DNA of 35,596 nucleotides, from positions 1-35,596 of the forward strand of contig JAFZLL010000013.1 in the NCBI GenBank assembly GCA_017551505.1, in the 5' to 3' direction. Origin of the DNA: Eubacteriaceae bacterium. GTDB lineage: Bacteria > Bacillota > Clostridia > Eubacteriales > Anaerofustaceae. The notes below the pieces were generated by a model. The model ran no database searches, was not told where the DNA came from, and saw only the letters and a list, made by a program, of their open reading frames with translations. Of this stretch, positions 22,988 to 29,951 are shown in pieces (within the stretch, counting starts at the first letter, position 1; every line of letters starts with the position of its first letter). A program made the translations under genes and the position numbers.

Positions 22988-23554
22988 CTATCCCGTCTTC
23001 CTTCTGATCATATAGAATCTGAGGCAGCATATGCCTATAAAAACAAGAGACAATACTATACCGAATGCTGCGTATCTTAATCCGCTCCCTGTAAAAGGGG
23101 CAGAGATCAGAAGGCAGGCGAATATAAGCAGAGACGCCAGAAACCATCTGAAATTCGACGACATCAGATACAGAACATACAGTTCCTTGTCTGTGGTATA
23201 GCCGTCTATATCTTCCGGCTGTATCCCTGACAGCCTGGCGGCCACCGGCCCGATCACAGGGACAGACAGCATCGTCTTGATGTGATTGCGGATGAAAGCG
23301 CCTTTGTTCTCAGGATGGTCGACCAGGTATTCGTTGGCAAGGATACGCTCCCCCTCATACACTCCTTCCTGTACCTCGATATATATCTCGTCTCCCGGGA
23401 TGAAATCATTCCGGTCATCGGAATCGATCAGGCAGTGGACGACATGCCTTTTTTTATCCTTTCCCTCATAGCTGCAGAAAAGATAATACTCCCCTTCCCC
23501 GGTCAGTTTCAGGTCTTTCGCATCGACCTGCTGGATAATGCCTTTAACTCTCAT
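22988..23554 (-). CDS. Membrane protein of unknown function, second gene of the thiT operon
   Basis: 188 residues, no family recognised. Residues 1 to about 70 look like a small beta-rich domain (VKGIIQQVDAKDL, YLFCSYEGKDKKR, then PGDEIYIEVQEG), reminiscent of OB-like or DUF3592-type folds. There is a short amphipathic middle and two TM helices near 135-155 and 160-180, ending in positive residues (inside). GAGGTTG lies before the ATG. The gene starts 14 bases after thiT, so it is under the same TPP riboswitch transcript; a role with ThiT is possible but unproven. Confidence 0.7.
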   Translation of the reverse strand: MRVKGIIQQVDAKDLKLTGEGEYYLFCSYEGKDKKRHVVHCLIDSDDRNDFIPGDEIYIEVQEGVYEGERILANEYLVDHPENKGAFIRNHIKTMLSVPVIGPVAARLSGIQPEDIDGYTTDKELYVLYLMSSNFRWFLASLLIFACLLISAPFTGSGLRYAAFGIVLSLVFIGICCLRFYMIRRKTG

Positions 23555-23568
23555 ATATCAACCTCAGT

Positions 23569-24219
23569 TTATGCACGTTCTGTGTTTTTTATCCTGTCGC
23601 CGATCGTGAAGACCGCTTCCCTGAAAGGCCTGACTGCCAGGGCCAATGCTGTAAGCAGATACTCAGCTCCCATAAAGCTCCCGTTGTACACCAGCGACCA
23701 CAATACGGCACCATAGGCCTCAGGGGCCCATTCCGCAAAGAACAGTACTCCCGACAGGAAGGAACAGAAAAGCCTGCCAAGGACGCCTAAGGTGAACCCT
23801 GCGATAAGATCCCTGTAGGTCCTGCCGTGAAATGCAGCACCGGAAAGTCCGAGCATGCCGTACGCGATCGGATAGTCCAGGAGGCCCTGAAGCGGGGAGA
23901 TCACATACGGAGAGACTATCATATTCAGCAGTCCGAAGGCCATTCCGGTCATTACTCCCTGGCGTGTTCCGAACCAGTAGCCTATCACGCTCACAGCGAA
24001 CATACTGAAAGGTGTCACGCTTCCGCCCTGGGGCATGCGGAAGATTATGATATTATTCAACACAAAAGCCAGGGCGATGGAAACTGCACTACATGCGAGT
24101 GCTGTCGCGCCTTGTTTTTTGTTGCCTGTCATTAGACTGGATACGACAAGCAGCCCGCAGAGCAGTGCCCCGACGGCGACTTTCCCTAAAATACTGTCAA
24201 AAAAAGCCTGGTAATCCAT
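23569..24219 (-). CDS. thiT: Thiamine ECF transporter S component ThiT
   Basis: 216 residues, about six TM segments; the length is near the family norm. Motifs seen: ALAFVLNNIIIFRMPQGGSVTPFSM (in part: RMPQGGSVTPFSM, the conserved ThiT stretch) near 50-75, and GYWFGTRQGVMTGMAFGLLN after it. ThiT binds thiamine and docks on the shared ECF module. The start at 24219 follows AAAGGAGG; a longer frame starting at 24312 would run through the TPP riboswitch and is rejected. Control by the TPP riboswitch upstream supports the assignment. Confidence 0.95.
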   Translation of the reverse strand: MDYQAFFDSILGKVAVGALLCGLLVVSSLMTGNKKQGATALACSAVSIALAFVLNNIIIFRMPQGGSVTPFSMFAVSVIGYWFGTRQGVMTGMAFGLLNMIVSPYVISPLQGLLDYPIAYGMLGLSGAAFHGRTYRDLIAGFTLGVLGRLFCSFLSGVLFFAEWAPEAYGAVLWSLVYNGSFMGAEYLLTALALAVRPFREAVFTIGDRIKNTERA

Positions 24220-24228
24220 AAAAAAACC

Positions 24229-24330
24229 TCCTTTATGAAAGGAAGCAAAATAAAAATGCTTCCCTACGACGGTACTGACCGTATCAGGTAATAAGGGTCT
24301 AATTCTCAGCACAACGGCTCCCCTAGCATT
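24229..24330 (-). promoter_or_regulatory. TPP (THI-box) riboswitch controlling thiT
   Basis: Read on the minus strand: P1 AATGCT/AGCATT (24330-24325 / 24260-24255), AGGGGAGCC, GCTGAGA, GACCCTT, ACCTGAT and GTACCGTCGTAGGGAA, the full TPP core. Downstream GGAAGCA/TGCTTCC (24263-24257 / 24247-24241) competes with P1. TCCTTT-CAT-AAAGGA (24243-24229) can hide the AAAGGAGG ribosome site and competes with that hairpin. This fits translational control: with TPP, P1 forms and the ribosome site is masked. The -10 TATAAT is at 24339-24334. Confidence 0.95.
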
Positions 24331-24357
24331 ATGATTATATCTTAAATTCTCAGTTTT

Positions 24358-25092
24358 TTACAGAGTTCTCAGCGACTTTATAAAACTTGACAGTGCATCA
24401 AAGTCTGTCCTGGCATATCCGTCCGAAGAAAAACCGTCACCAAGGGCTTCATTGAAAGAAGCCGACATGTCACGCAGGGAATAATTCAGGGCGAAATGTA
24501 TCTGAGAAGCCCTGCTGACAGATAACAGCTCCGATACGTTTTCAGGCCTTATCCTGCCTGCCGCGATGATCATGTCCGTCCCTGCCTTTTCCACATACGC
24601 CCTGATCGTTCCGGCACCGCGGACAGCTTCAGTACAGCCTCCTGCGGTCAATACCCTTCTTAGGCCGTTGGCCATGAAGAATTCCAGGGCACCGAAGGGG
24701 TCGCTGAGACAGTCAAAGGCCTTGTGGAATACAGGATCGGCATCTCCGCAAGACTCTATCATCTTAAGGGTCTTATCCCTGTCGAGACCGCCTTGTCTGT
24801 CAAGAAAACCGAACGCTATTCCCTTCGCTCCGTTATGTGCAAAGTAGTCTGCATCCCGGAGCATGGCTCTGAAATCGCCGCTGTCATAATCAAAGCCGGA
24901 TACTCTCGGACGTATCAGTACGACTATCGGTATATCGACCTTTAAAGCTGCTTCGAGAAACTCTCCGGGTGAAGGTGTGAGCCCGCCGTTTTCGATCGCG
25001 CAGCAGAGCTCTATCCTGTCCGCGCCGGCTCTATAAGCAGCCACTGCATCCGTGACACTGCTGCAGCATACTTCTATCTTCAGATTATCCAT
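24358..25092 (-). CDS. cutC: CutC family protein (copper homeostasis)
   Basis: 244 residues with the CutC opening IEVCCSSVTDAVAAYRAGADRIELC (first part about 6-20), then ENGGLTPSPGEFLEAA and PIVVLIRPRVSGFDYD, all typical. CutC proteins are TIM barrels linked to copper tolerance, though the biochemical role is disputed. Its ATG overlaps the TGA of the cation exporter gene (TGATG), so both are translated together, supporting a metal-related role. Length is normal. Confidence 0.92.
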   Translation of the reverse strand: MDNLKIEVCCSSVTDAVAAYRAGADRIELCCAIENGGLTPSPGEFLEAALKVDIPIVVLIRPRVSGFDYDSGDFRAMLRDADYFAHNGAKGIAFGFLDRQGGLDRDKTLKMIESCGDADPVFHKAFDCLSDPFGALEFFMANGLRRVLTAGGCTEAVRGAGTIRAYVEKAGTDMIIAAGRIRPENVSELLSVSRASQIHFALNYSLRDMSASFNEALGDGFSSDGYARTDFDALSSFIKSLRTL

Positions 25093-26033
25093 CAGTGAGC
25101 GTGTCCATGCACGTGATCGTGACCGTGCATGTGCGAATGTCCGTGGACTTCGTGCGCCTCTCCTTCCTCACACTCGATCTCATCGCAGTCGCCGAAATCG
25201 AATTGGACGGTCATATGAGTGATGCCGTGTTCATCTGCGATATCCGAGCATTCTTTACGAATCCGGTTCATCTCGGGAACAGTGATATCTTCAGGCAGGT
25301 CGATATGGACAGAAGAAAGGATATCTTCCCCATCGAAAGACCAGACGTGTACATGATGGATCCCTCCGATACCTTCTATCGATCCGAGATCAGCCTTATA
25401 ATCCTCCATATCGAACCCGCCCGGTACCTTTTCAAGGAGCACGGCCACGACGCTCATTATCGTCTTTACAGACTCATAGAAAAGGAAAGCGGCAACGCAG
25501 ATGGACAGCAGCGGGTCTATGATGTAAAGATCGAACAGGGATATAAACAAACTGCCTATAAGCACTACTGCCCAACCGAGAACGTCTTCCAGCATGTGCA
25601 GGCTTATGGCCCTTTCATTTGCCCCGCTTCCCTTATGTGTCTTCAGTGCCGCAGCGCCATTCAGGACAACACCGAAAACAGATATGACGATCATCAGTTT
25701 CCCGTTTATGACCTCAGGCTTCTTTATCCTGCCGATCGCAGCGATAACGACAGTCACGCTGCCTGCCACCAGGATAAGTGAGGTGATCACGGCTGAGATC
25801 AGCGAATACCTGCGGTAACCGTATGTATACTCGTCATTGGGTTTTTTCTCTGAAACCTTCTCAAGAATGTATGCCAGGGCAATGGAGAGGCTGTCTCCGA
25901 AATCATGTATCGAATCGGAAAGGATCGCGATACTGTTGGTGATGAGACCGCCTACCACTTCTACGGCAACAAACAAGAGATTCATGAATAAAGCAATAAG
26001 GATGTTCGCACTTGATGAATGATTCTTTTCCAT
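25092..26033 (-). CDS. Cation diffusion facilitator (CDF) metal exporter
   Basis: 313 residues with six TM segments. TM2 metal ligands are in LSDSIHDFGDSLS (about 39-51) and TM5 ligands in HMLEDVLGW (HxxxD, about 146-154). A cytoplasmic domain follows from about 210 (HHVHVWSFDGEDIL), and the last 20 residues hold ten His, a metal-binding tail typical of zinc exporters such as CzcD. Probable zinc (or cobalt/cadmium) efflux with proton exchange. The start at 26033 has no proper ribosome site, and its promoter -10 is only six bases away (see promoter entry). Coupled to cutC. Confidence 0.93.
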   Translation of the reverse strand: MEKNHSSSANILIALFMNLLFVAVEVVGGLITNSIAILSDSIHDFGDSLSIALAYILEKVSEKKPNDEYTYGYRRYSLISAVITSLILVAGSVTVVIAAIGRIKKPEVINGKLMIVISVFGVVLNGAAALKTHKGSGANERAISLHMLEDVLGWAVVLIGSLFISLFDLYIIDPLLSICVAAFLFYESVKTIMSVVAVLLEKVPGGFDMEDYKADLGSIEGIGGIHHVHVWSFDGEDILSSVHIDLPEDITVPEMNRIRKECSDIADEHGITHMTVQFDFGDCDEIECEEGEAHEVHGHSHMHGHDHVHGHAH

Positions 26034-26039
26034 GAACGT

Positions 26040-26108
26040 ATTATATTTCTCATTATCACATTAGTCAATATATGAGAATATAAAGATTTCAAATATTGGA
26101 ATATTTGA
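26040..26108 (-). promoter_or_regulatory. CDF promoter, probably leaderless, with 20-bp palindrome
   Basis: On the minus strand TTGACT (26068-26063), 17 bases, TATAAT (26045-26040), then six bases and the ATG at 26033, so transcription should begin at or within the start codon. Upstream TCAAATATT-CC-AATATTTGA (26108-26089, minus strand) is a perfect palindrome, a likely regulator site. Its half-site TCAAAT also forms the palindrome in the marR promoter. Confidence 0.6.
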
Positions 26109-26121
26109 GAATAGGCCGTAT

Positions 26122-26145
26122 ATAAAAAGCCGCCTTTCGGCGGCT
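26122..26145 (-). terminator. Terminator of the Ldh2-type dehydrogenase gene
   Basis: On the minus strand AGCCGCC-GAAA-GGCGGCT followed by TTTTATA, 8 bases after the stop of the gene. Confidence 0.9.
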
Positions 26146-26152
26146 CCGATCC

Positions 26153-27262
26153 TTAATCCTCAAACGGGAAGTGATACTTCGTAAGCCCGCATTCATCACG
26201 CAATTGGATAAGTTCCTTCTGCGCGCCTTCCGTGATGGGATCACCCGCGGCTCTTTCCTGGCGTTTTTCGTAAGCTATCTCTCCGGCAGTATAGATCCTG
26301 TCGTGCCCCGGAGCTTTTCTGGACGCCCTGAGTTCGCGCAGGATGTCGCCTGCGATCTTCCTGAATACATCCTCGCCCATGAAAGCATTCGTATCTGCTG
26401 CAATGAAGTAATGGCCAAGAGGCATCGGTCTCGAGCTGCCGTCTTCGGCAACGCCTGAAAGCATCTTCATATATGCTCCCGCCTGGAGCGCGGCGCAGAG
26501 GATCTCGGTAGCTGTCGCATACCCATATCCCTTATACCCGGCAAGCTCATCCCCTATTCCTCCCAGAGGAGCGAGAGCCGCATCCCCTGATACAAGGTCC
26601 TTCAGTATCTGCTCGGAATCCGTCTGCGCGGTCCCGTCGATTCCTATTACCATACCTGCAGGAGTCGGCTTCCCCACTCTGGCGAAGTATTCGATCTTTC
26701 CTCTCTGGGTGATGGATGTGGCGCAGTCTATGCAGAAATCATAAGGCTCGTCTGTAGGCAGTCCTATAGTCAGAGGGTTTGTGCCCAGCATGTTCTCAAC
26801 TCCGAAGGTCGGCGCGATCGACGGACGGGCGTTAGTGCCTGTAATGCCTATGCAGCCCTCCTTGGTTGCCATTGTGGCATAATACCCCGCTATTCCGTAA
26901 TGAGTGGAATTTCTGACTGCGACCATGCCTATGCCATATTTATGGGCCTTTTCTATAGCCATTTCCATAGCCTTGTGGGCGATGACCTGGCCCATGCCGA
27001 GGTTTCCGTCGAGAACAGCTGTTGCGCCGAACTCTTTTAGAACGGTTATTTCCGTTACGGGTTTCTGTATGCCAGCCTTGATCCTGTCAAGATAAATGGG
27101 TTTAAAGCGATTGATCCCATGAGAGTCGATGCCTCTCTTATCGCTTTCGAGCAGAACATCCGCGCAAATGGCAGCATCATCTTCAGGCACTCCATAAGCG
27201 ACGAACACATCGATGACAAAATTTGTGATCGTTTCCCAATCTACGATATTTGATTTGGTCAT
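26153..27262 (-). CDS. Malate/L-lactate dehydrogenase family oxidoreductase (Ldh2 type)
   Basis: 369 residues of the Ldh_2 (PF02615) family, NAD(P)-dependent 2-hydroxyacid dehydrogenases unrelated to classical LDH/MDH. Seen: DKRGIDSHGINRF with the catalytic His around 48, NSTHYGIAGYYATMA around 117-131 and GTNPLTIGLPT around 160-170. C-terminal GYKGYGYATATEILC contains the family's KGYGL-like stretch. Members act on malate, sulfolactate, ureidoglycolate or similar; the substrate cannot be told here. AGAAGGGAGAG precedes the ATG. Single gene with own promoter and terminator. Confidence 0.93.
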   Translation of the reverse strand: MTKSNIVDWETITNFVIDVFVAYGVPEDDAAICADVLLESDKRGIDSHGINRFKPIYLDRIKAGIQKPVTEITVLKEFGATAVLDGNLGMGQVIAHKAMEMAIEKAHKYGIGMVAVRNSTHYGIAGYYATMATKEGCIGITGTNARPSIAPTFGVENMLGTNPLTIGLPTDEPYDFCIDCATSITQRGKIEYFARVGKPTPAGMVIGIDGTAQTDSEQILKDLVSGDAALAPLGGIGDELAGYKGYGYATATEILCAALQAGAYMKMLSGVAEDGSSRPMPLGHYFIAADTNAFMGEDVFRKIAGDILRELRASRKAPGHDRIYTAGEIAYEKRQERAAGDPITEGAQKELIQLRDECGLTKYHFPFED

Positions 27263-27291
27263 ATGAGCTCTCCCTTCTAATTTATATAATT

Positions 27292-27319
27292 ATTGTATCA
27301 CTCAGTTTTGGTCATGCAA
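27292..27319 (-). promoter_or_regulatory. Candidate promoter of the Ldh2-type gene
   Basis: On the minus strand TTGCAT (27319-27314), 16 bases, TACAAT (27297-27292), about 30 bases before the ATG. Confidence 0.45.
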
Positions 27320-27351
27320 ATATCATGGCCGCTGATTTCTTTTAGCAGCAT

Positions 27352-27380
27352 AAAAAAAGCAGGGCGCACAGCACCCTGCT
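27352..27380 (-). terminator. Terminator of the S9 peptidase gene
   Basis: On the minus strand AGCAGGG-TGCTGTGCG-CCCTGCT followed by seven T. Confidence 0.9.
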
Positions 27381-27386
27381 CCCGGT

Positions 27387-29378
27387 CTATTTCTTGGTCT
27401 TGCAGTACTTGTCGAACCATTCAGAGATCTCCTTGAGCCGTCTGATCCTGTGCAGAGGCTTGCCTGAACGGGACAGTTCATGGTTCTCACCGTGGAAGAG
27501 CACCATCTTCGTATCCACATCCTTCATTATCAGAGCCTGCATCATCTGCATCCCTTCGGGAAGCGGGCAGCGGTAATCCTGATCGCTGTGTATGAACAAG
27601 GTCGGCGTCTTGACATTTTCTGCGTATTTGAGCGGAGAATGATTCCAAAGCTTTTCAATGTCAGCAGGCGCGATTGGCCCTTCGGCACCGCACTGATCCG
27701 GTCCGAAATACGGTCCGATATCGGATATCAGCGACATTGAGACCCAGTTGGAGATCGATCTCTGGCTTGCCGCGGCGATGAAGCGGTCCGTATGGGTGAT
27801 TATCCAGTTCGTCATAAATCCGCCGTAGCTTCCCCCGGTCTCGCATACCCTCTTCTTATCGATATTTGTGTATTTTTTCAGAACCGCATCGGTGAAATCC
27901 ATCAGGTTCTGGTAATCTGTTCCGCCGTAATCATCCCTGATATCGGCAAATTCATCGCCTCTTCCGTCCGAACCCTTTATGTTGGTATACATCACCGCAT
28001 ACCCTCTGGCGACCCATACCTGCATCTCATGGAAATACTGAGTCGAATAGATGCTGCGCGGACCGCCGTGTATATCCAGCACCGCCGGGAATTTTGTTTT
28101 CTTATCTTCAAAACCTTCGGGTGCGAGGACCCAGCCATGCAGTTTCAGCCCGCAGGATTCATAATCGATCCTTTCCGGCTTCGCAACATATTTCCCTCTG
28201 AGCACCGAATCATTCAGATGAGAGATATTCCTGGCCTTATCAGCTTTCCTGACCTCCCCGTAGCAGACCTCGGGCAGTTTGTTCCACTCCAGACGGCAGA
28301 ATGCGATCTTTGCTCCGCTTACATCGAAGAACGGTACCTGACCCTCGCCCTCCCAGAGGGTGGTTCTGTTCAGTCCGCTGTCGAAAGCATAGATCACGTT
28401 GTGGTCCTCTACGGTAGCAAGGGTATACCATGTGTTGCCGTCAATCACACGGGATTTTCCTCCCCCCAGGGTACAGTCTCCTGCGGTACTGCAGCCGAAG
28501 GAGACCTCAGGCTTGAAGCATTCCTTAAGAGAGTTCTTGCCCGTATACTCATATATGCGCGGAGTCTCGTTCACACCGAATTTCTTCATATCGCTGGCTT
28601 CGACATAGAGCTTATCCTCGAAGGGGATAATTCCCTGGAAAGAGATATCGTTCTTGGTATAAAGCCCGGTGACTTTATCATCAGTCACATCGTAGCAGTA
28701 CAGATCGTTATAGAGATTCCTCTTTGTTAACAGCTCAACGCCGGAAAAGTAAACCTTATCTCCCCATACTTCCATGGCACCGACGCTGAACATGGGCTCG
28801 GTAAGACGTTTGACCTTATATCCGCCTTTCCTGTCCTTTGTCATCACAAAGAGCGCGGTACGCTTTTTATTGACGAAACCGGCGCCGTTCATCCAGTACG
28901 GCAGTTCGTCCAGTACTTCGTAATCCGCTTCTCTGCTCTTTATCTCGGCCTTTTTCTTAAGTGTGGCCTCGTCATCGAGATAACCATCAGGGTCGTTTGC
29001 ATCTATAGATCCTGTAATGATATAGCTGTCTCCAACTCTTTTTACCGTCCTGACCCCAAAAGCCAGGTCCACCCACGGAAGTGCTTCTCCCCCGTTGACA
29101 TTAAGCTTGAACAGATGCGCCTTGCCGGATTTGTCATCCTTCAGCTGGCGGGTGATTATCATCGTTTCATCGTCATCCCAGTCCACCAGCGAGGAATTCC
29201 CTCCGGAAGTCATCTGTACCGCTTTGCCGTTCTTTAAGAGAAAAACATCACGGACATATTTATTCTCTTTTTCATCGACTGACGCAACCTGATAGGCCAG
29301 ATAGGAACATTTGGGGCTGAATCTGATGTTTTCGGGGAAACGGAACTTAAACAAGTCTTCAATCTTTATTTTGTTCAT
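27387..29378 (-). CDS. S9 family peptidase (prolyl oligopeptidase / acylaminoacyl-peptidase type)
   Basis: 663 residues. The N-terminal two thirds is a beta-propeller with DPP/TolB-like repeats (KCSYLAYQVASVDEKEN at the start). The C-terminal alpha/beta hydrolase carries the triad: Ser in GGSYGGFMTN (about 513-522), Asp in HSDQDYRCP (about 598-606) and His in GENHELSRSG (about 630-639). No signal peptide is visible, so it is probably a cytoplasmic oligopeptidase. GGAGG precedes the ATG. Length is typical of the bacterial family. Confidence 0.94.
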   Translation of the reverse strand: MNKIKIEDLFKFRFPENIRFSPKCSYLAYQVASVDEKENKYVRDVFLLKNGKAVQMTSGGNSSLVDWDDDETMIITRQLKDDKSGKAHLFKLNVNGGEALPWVDLAFGVRTVKRVGDSYIITGSIDANDPDGYLDDEATLKKKAEIKSREADYEVLDELPYWMNGAGFVNKKRTALFVMTKDRKGGYKVKRLTEPMFSVGAMEVWGDKVYFSGVELLTKRNLYNDLYCYDVTDDKVTGLYTKNDISFQGIIPFEDKLYVEASDMKKFGVNETPRIYEYTGKNSLKECFKPEVSFGCSTAGDCTLGGGKSRVIDGNTWYTLATVEDHNVIYAFDSGLNRTTLWEGEGQVPFFDVSGAKIAFCRLEWNKLPEVCYGEVRKADKARNISHLNDSVLRGKYVAKPERIDYESCGLKLHGWVLAPEGFEDKKTKFPAVLDIHGGPRSIYSTQYFHEMQVWVARGYAVMYTNIKGSDGRGDEFADIRDDYGGTDYQNLMDFTDAVLKKYTNIDKKRVCETGGSYGGFMTNWIITHTDRFIAAASQRSISNWVSMSLISDIGPYFGPDQCGAEGPIAPADIEKLWNHSPLKYAENVKTPTLFIHSDQDYRCPLPEGMQMMQALIMKDVDTKMVLFHGENHELSRSGKPLHRIRRLKEISEWFDKYCKTKK

Positions 29379-29402
29379 CTGTGTCCTCCTTAATTGATAG
29401 AG

Positions 29403-29430
29403 ATTATACCAAACTATACAAAAATATCAA
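29403..29430 (-). promoter_or_regulatory. Promoter of the S9 peptidase gene
   Basis: On the minus strand TTGATA (29430-29425), 16 bases ending in TGG, TATAAT (29408-29403); an extended -10 element. Confidence 0.65.
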
Positions 29431-29438
29431 ATATATAT

Positions 29439-29951
29439 TCAACTTTCAGCTTTTCTATAATACAGTGACGTATAAACCTGACGGCCGGATATATGATCGG
29501 AGCGCATCAGATCGATCCGTTCCACCAGCATCGTTTCCTTTTCCGTCACTGTCTTATCTATAAGCAATGAGGATGTCCTTCGAATCAAAGTGATATGAGG
29601 CATGGCCGGTTTGCCGTCAAATGGGACACCGAATTCTTTCAGACTGGATCTGACCTTTTCAGCGAGTATTCCGATGTTTCCGTTATCCTCTAATCCTTGC
29701 CATATTATCGAAGATGACTTGAAATATCCCAGAGGGCCAGAAGCGATCTCAAACGGAGCGAATCTGACCTGCATCAGGGCATCTTTTGCATTTGAAGGCG
29801 ACTTCTGCTCGCCGATGAAGGCAAGGGTGATATGGAGACTGTCCGCAGGAGTATAGGTGCCTTTGATCCCGCAGTCTTTTAAAGCGGACTGGGTATTGAT
29901 AATGGAAGCTTTGAAAGCATCCGGCAGCATGATCGCAACGAACAGCCTCAT
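29439..29951 (-). CDS. thpR: RNA 2',3'-cyclic phosphodiesterase (2H / LigT-ThpR family)
   Basis: 170 residues, the family length. The two catalytic HxT motifs are LHITLAFIGE (His about 43) and PHITLIRRT (His about 123), which define the 2H phosphoesterases; the N-terminus MRLFVAIMLPD is typical of ThpR. It hydrolyses 2',3'-cyclic RNA ends in vitro; the cellular role is not settled. Its ATG overlaps the stop of the sulfatase gene (ATGA), so the two are translationally coupled, with no obvious functional link. Confidence 0.93.
   Translation of the reverse strand: MRLFVAIMLPDAFKASIINTQSALKDCGIKGTYTPADSLHITLAFIGEQKSPSNAKDALMQVRFAPFEIASGPLGYFKSSSIIWQGLEDNGNIGILAEKVRSSLKEFGVPFDGKPAMPHITLIRRTSSLLIDKTVTEKETMLVERIDLMRSDHISGRQVYTSLYYRKAES

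Noticed and set aside
24220-24312. N-terminal extension of thiT to 24312
   Set aside because: It would be translated from the TPP riboswitch itself; the ATG at 24219 has an AAAGGAGG site.
27792-28730. 312-codon plus-strand frame opposite the S9 peptidase gene
   Set aside because: It lies entirely antisense to a gene with clear catalytic motifs, has no ribosome site and resembles no family; a shadow frame.
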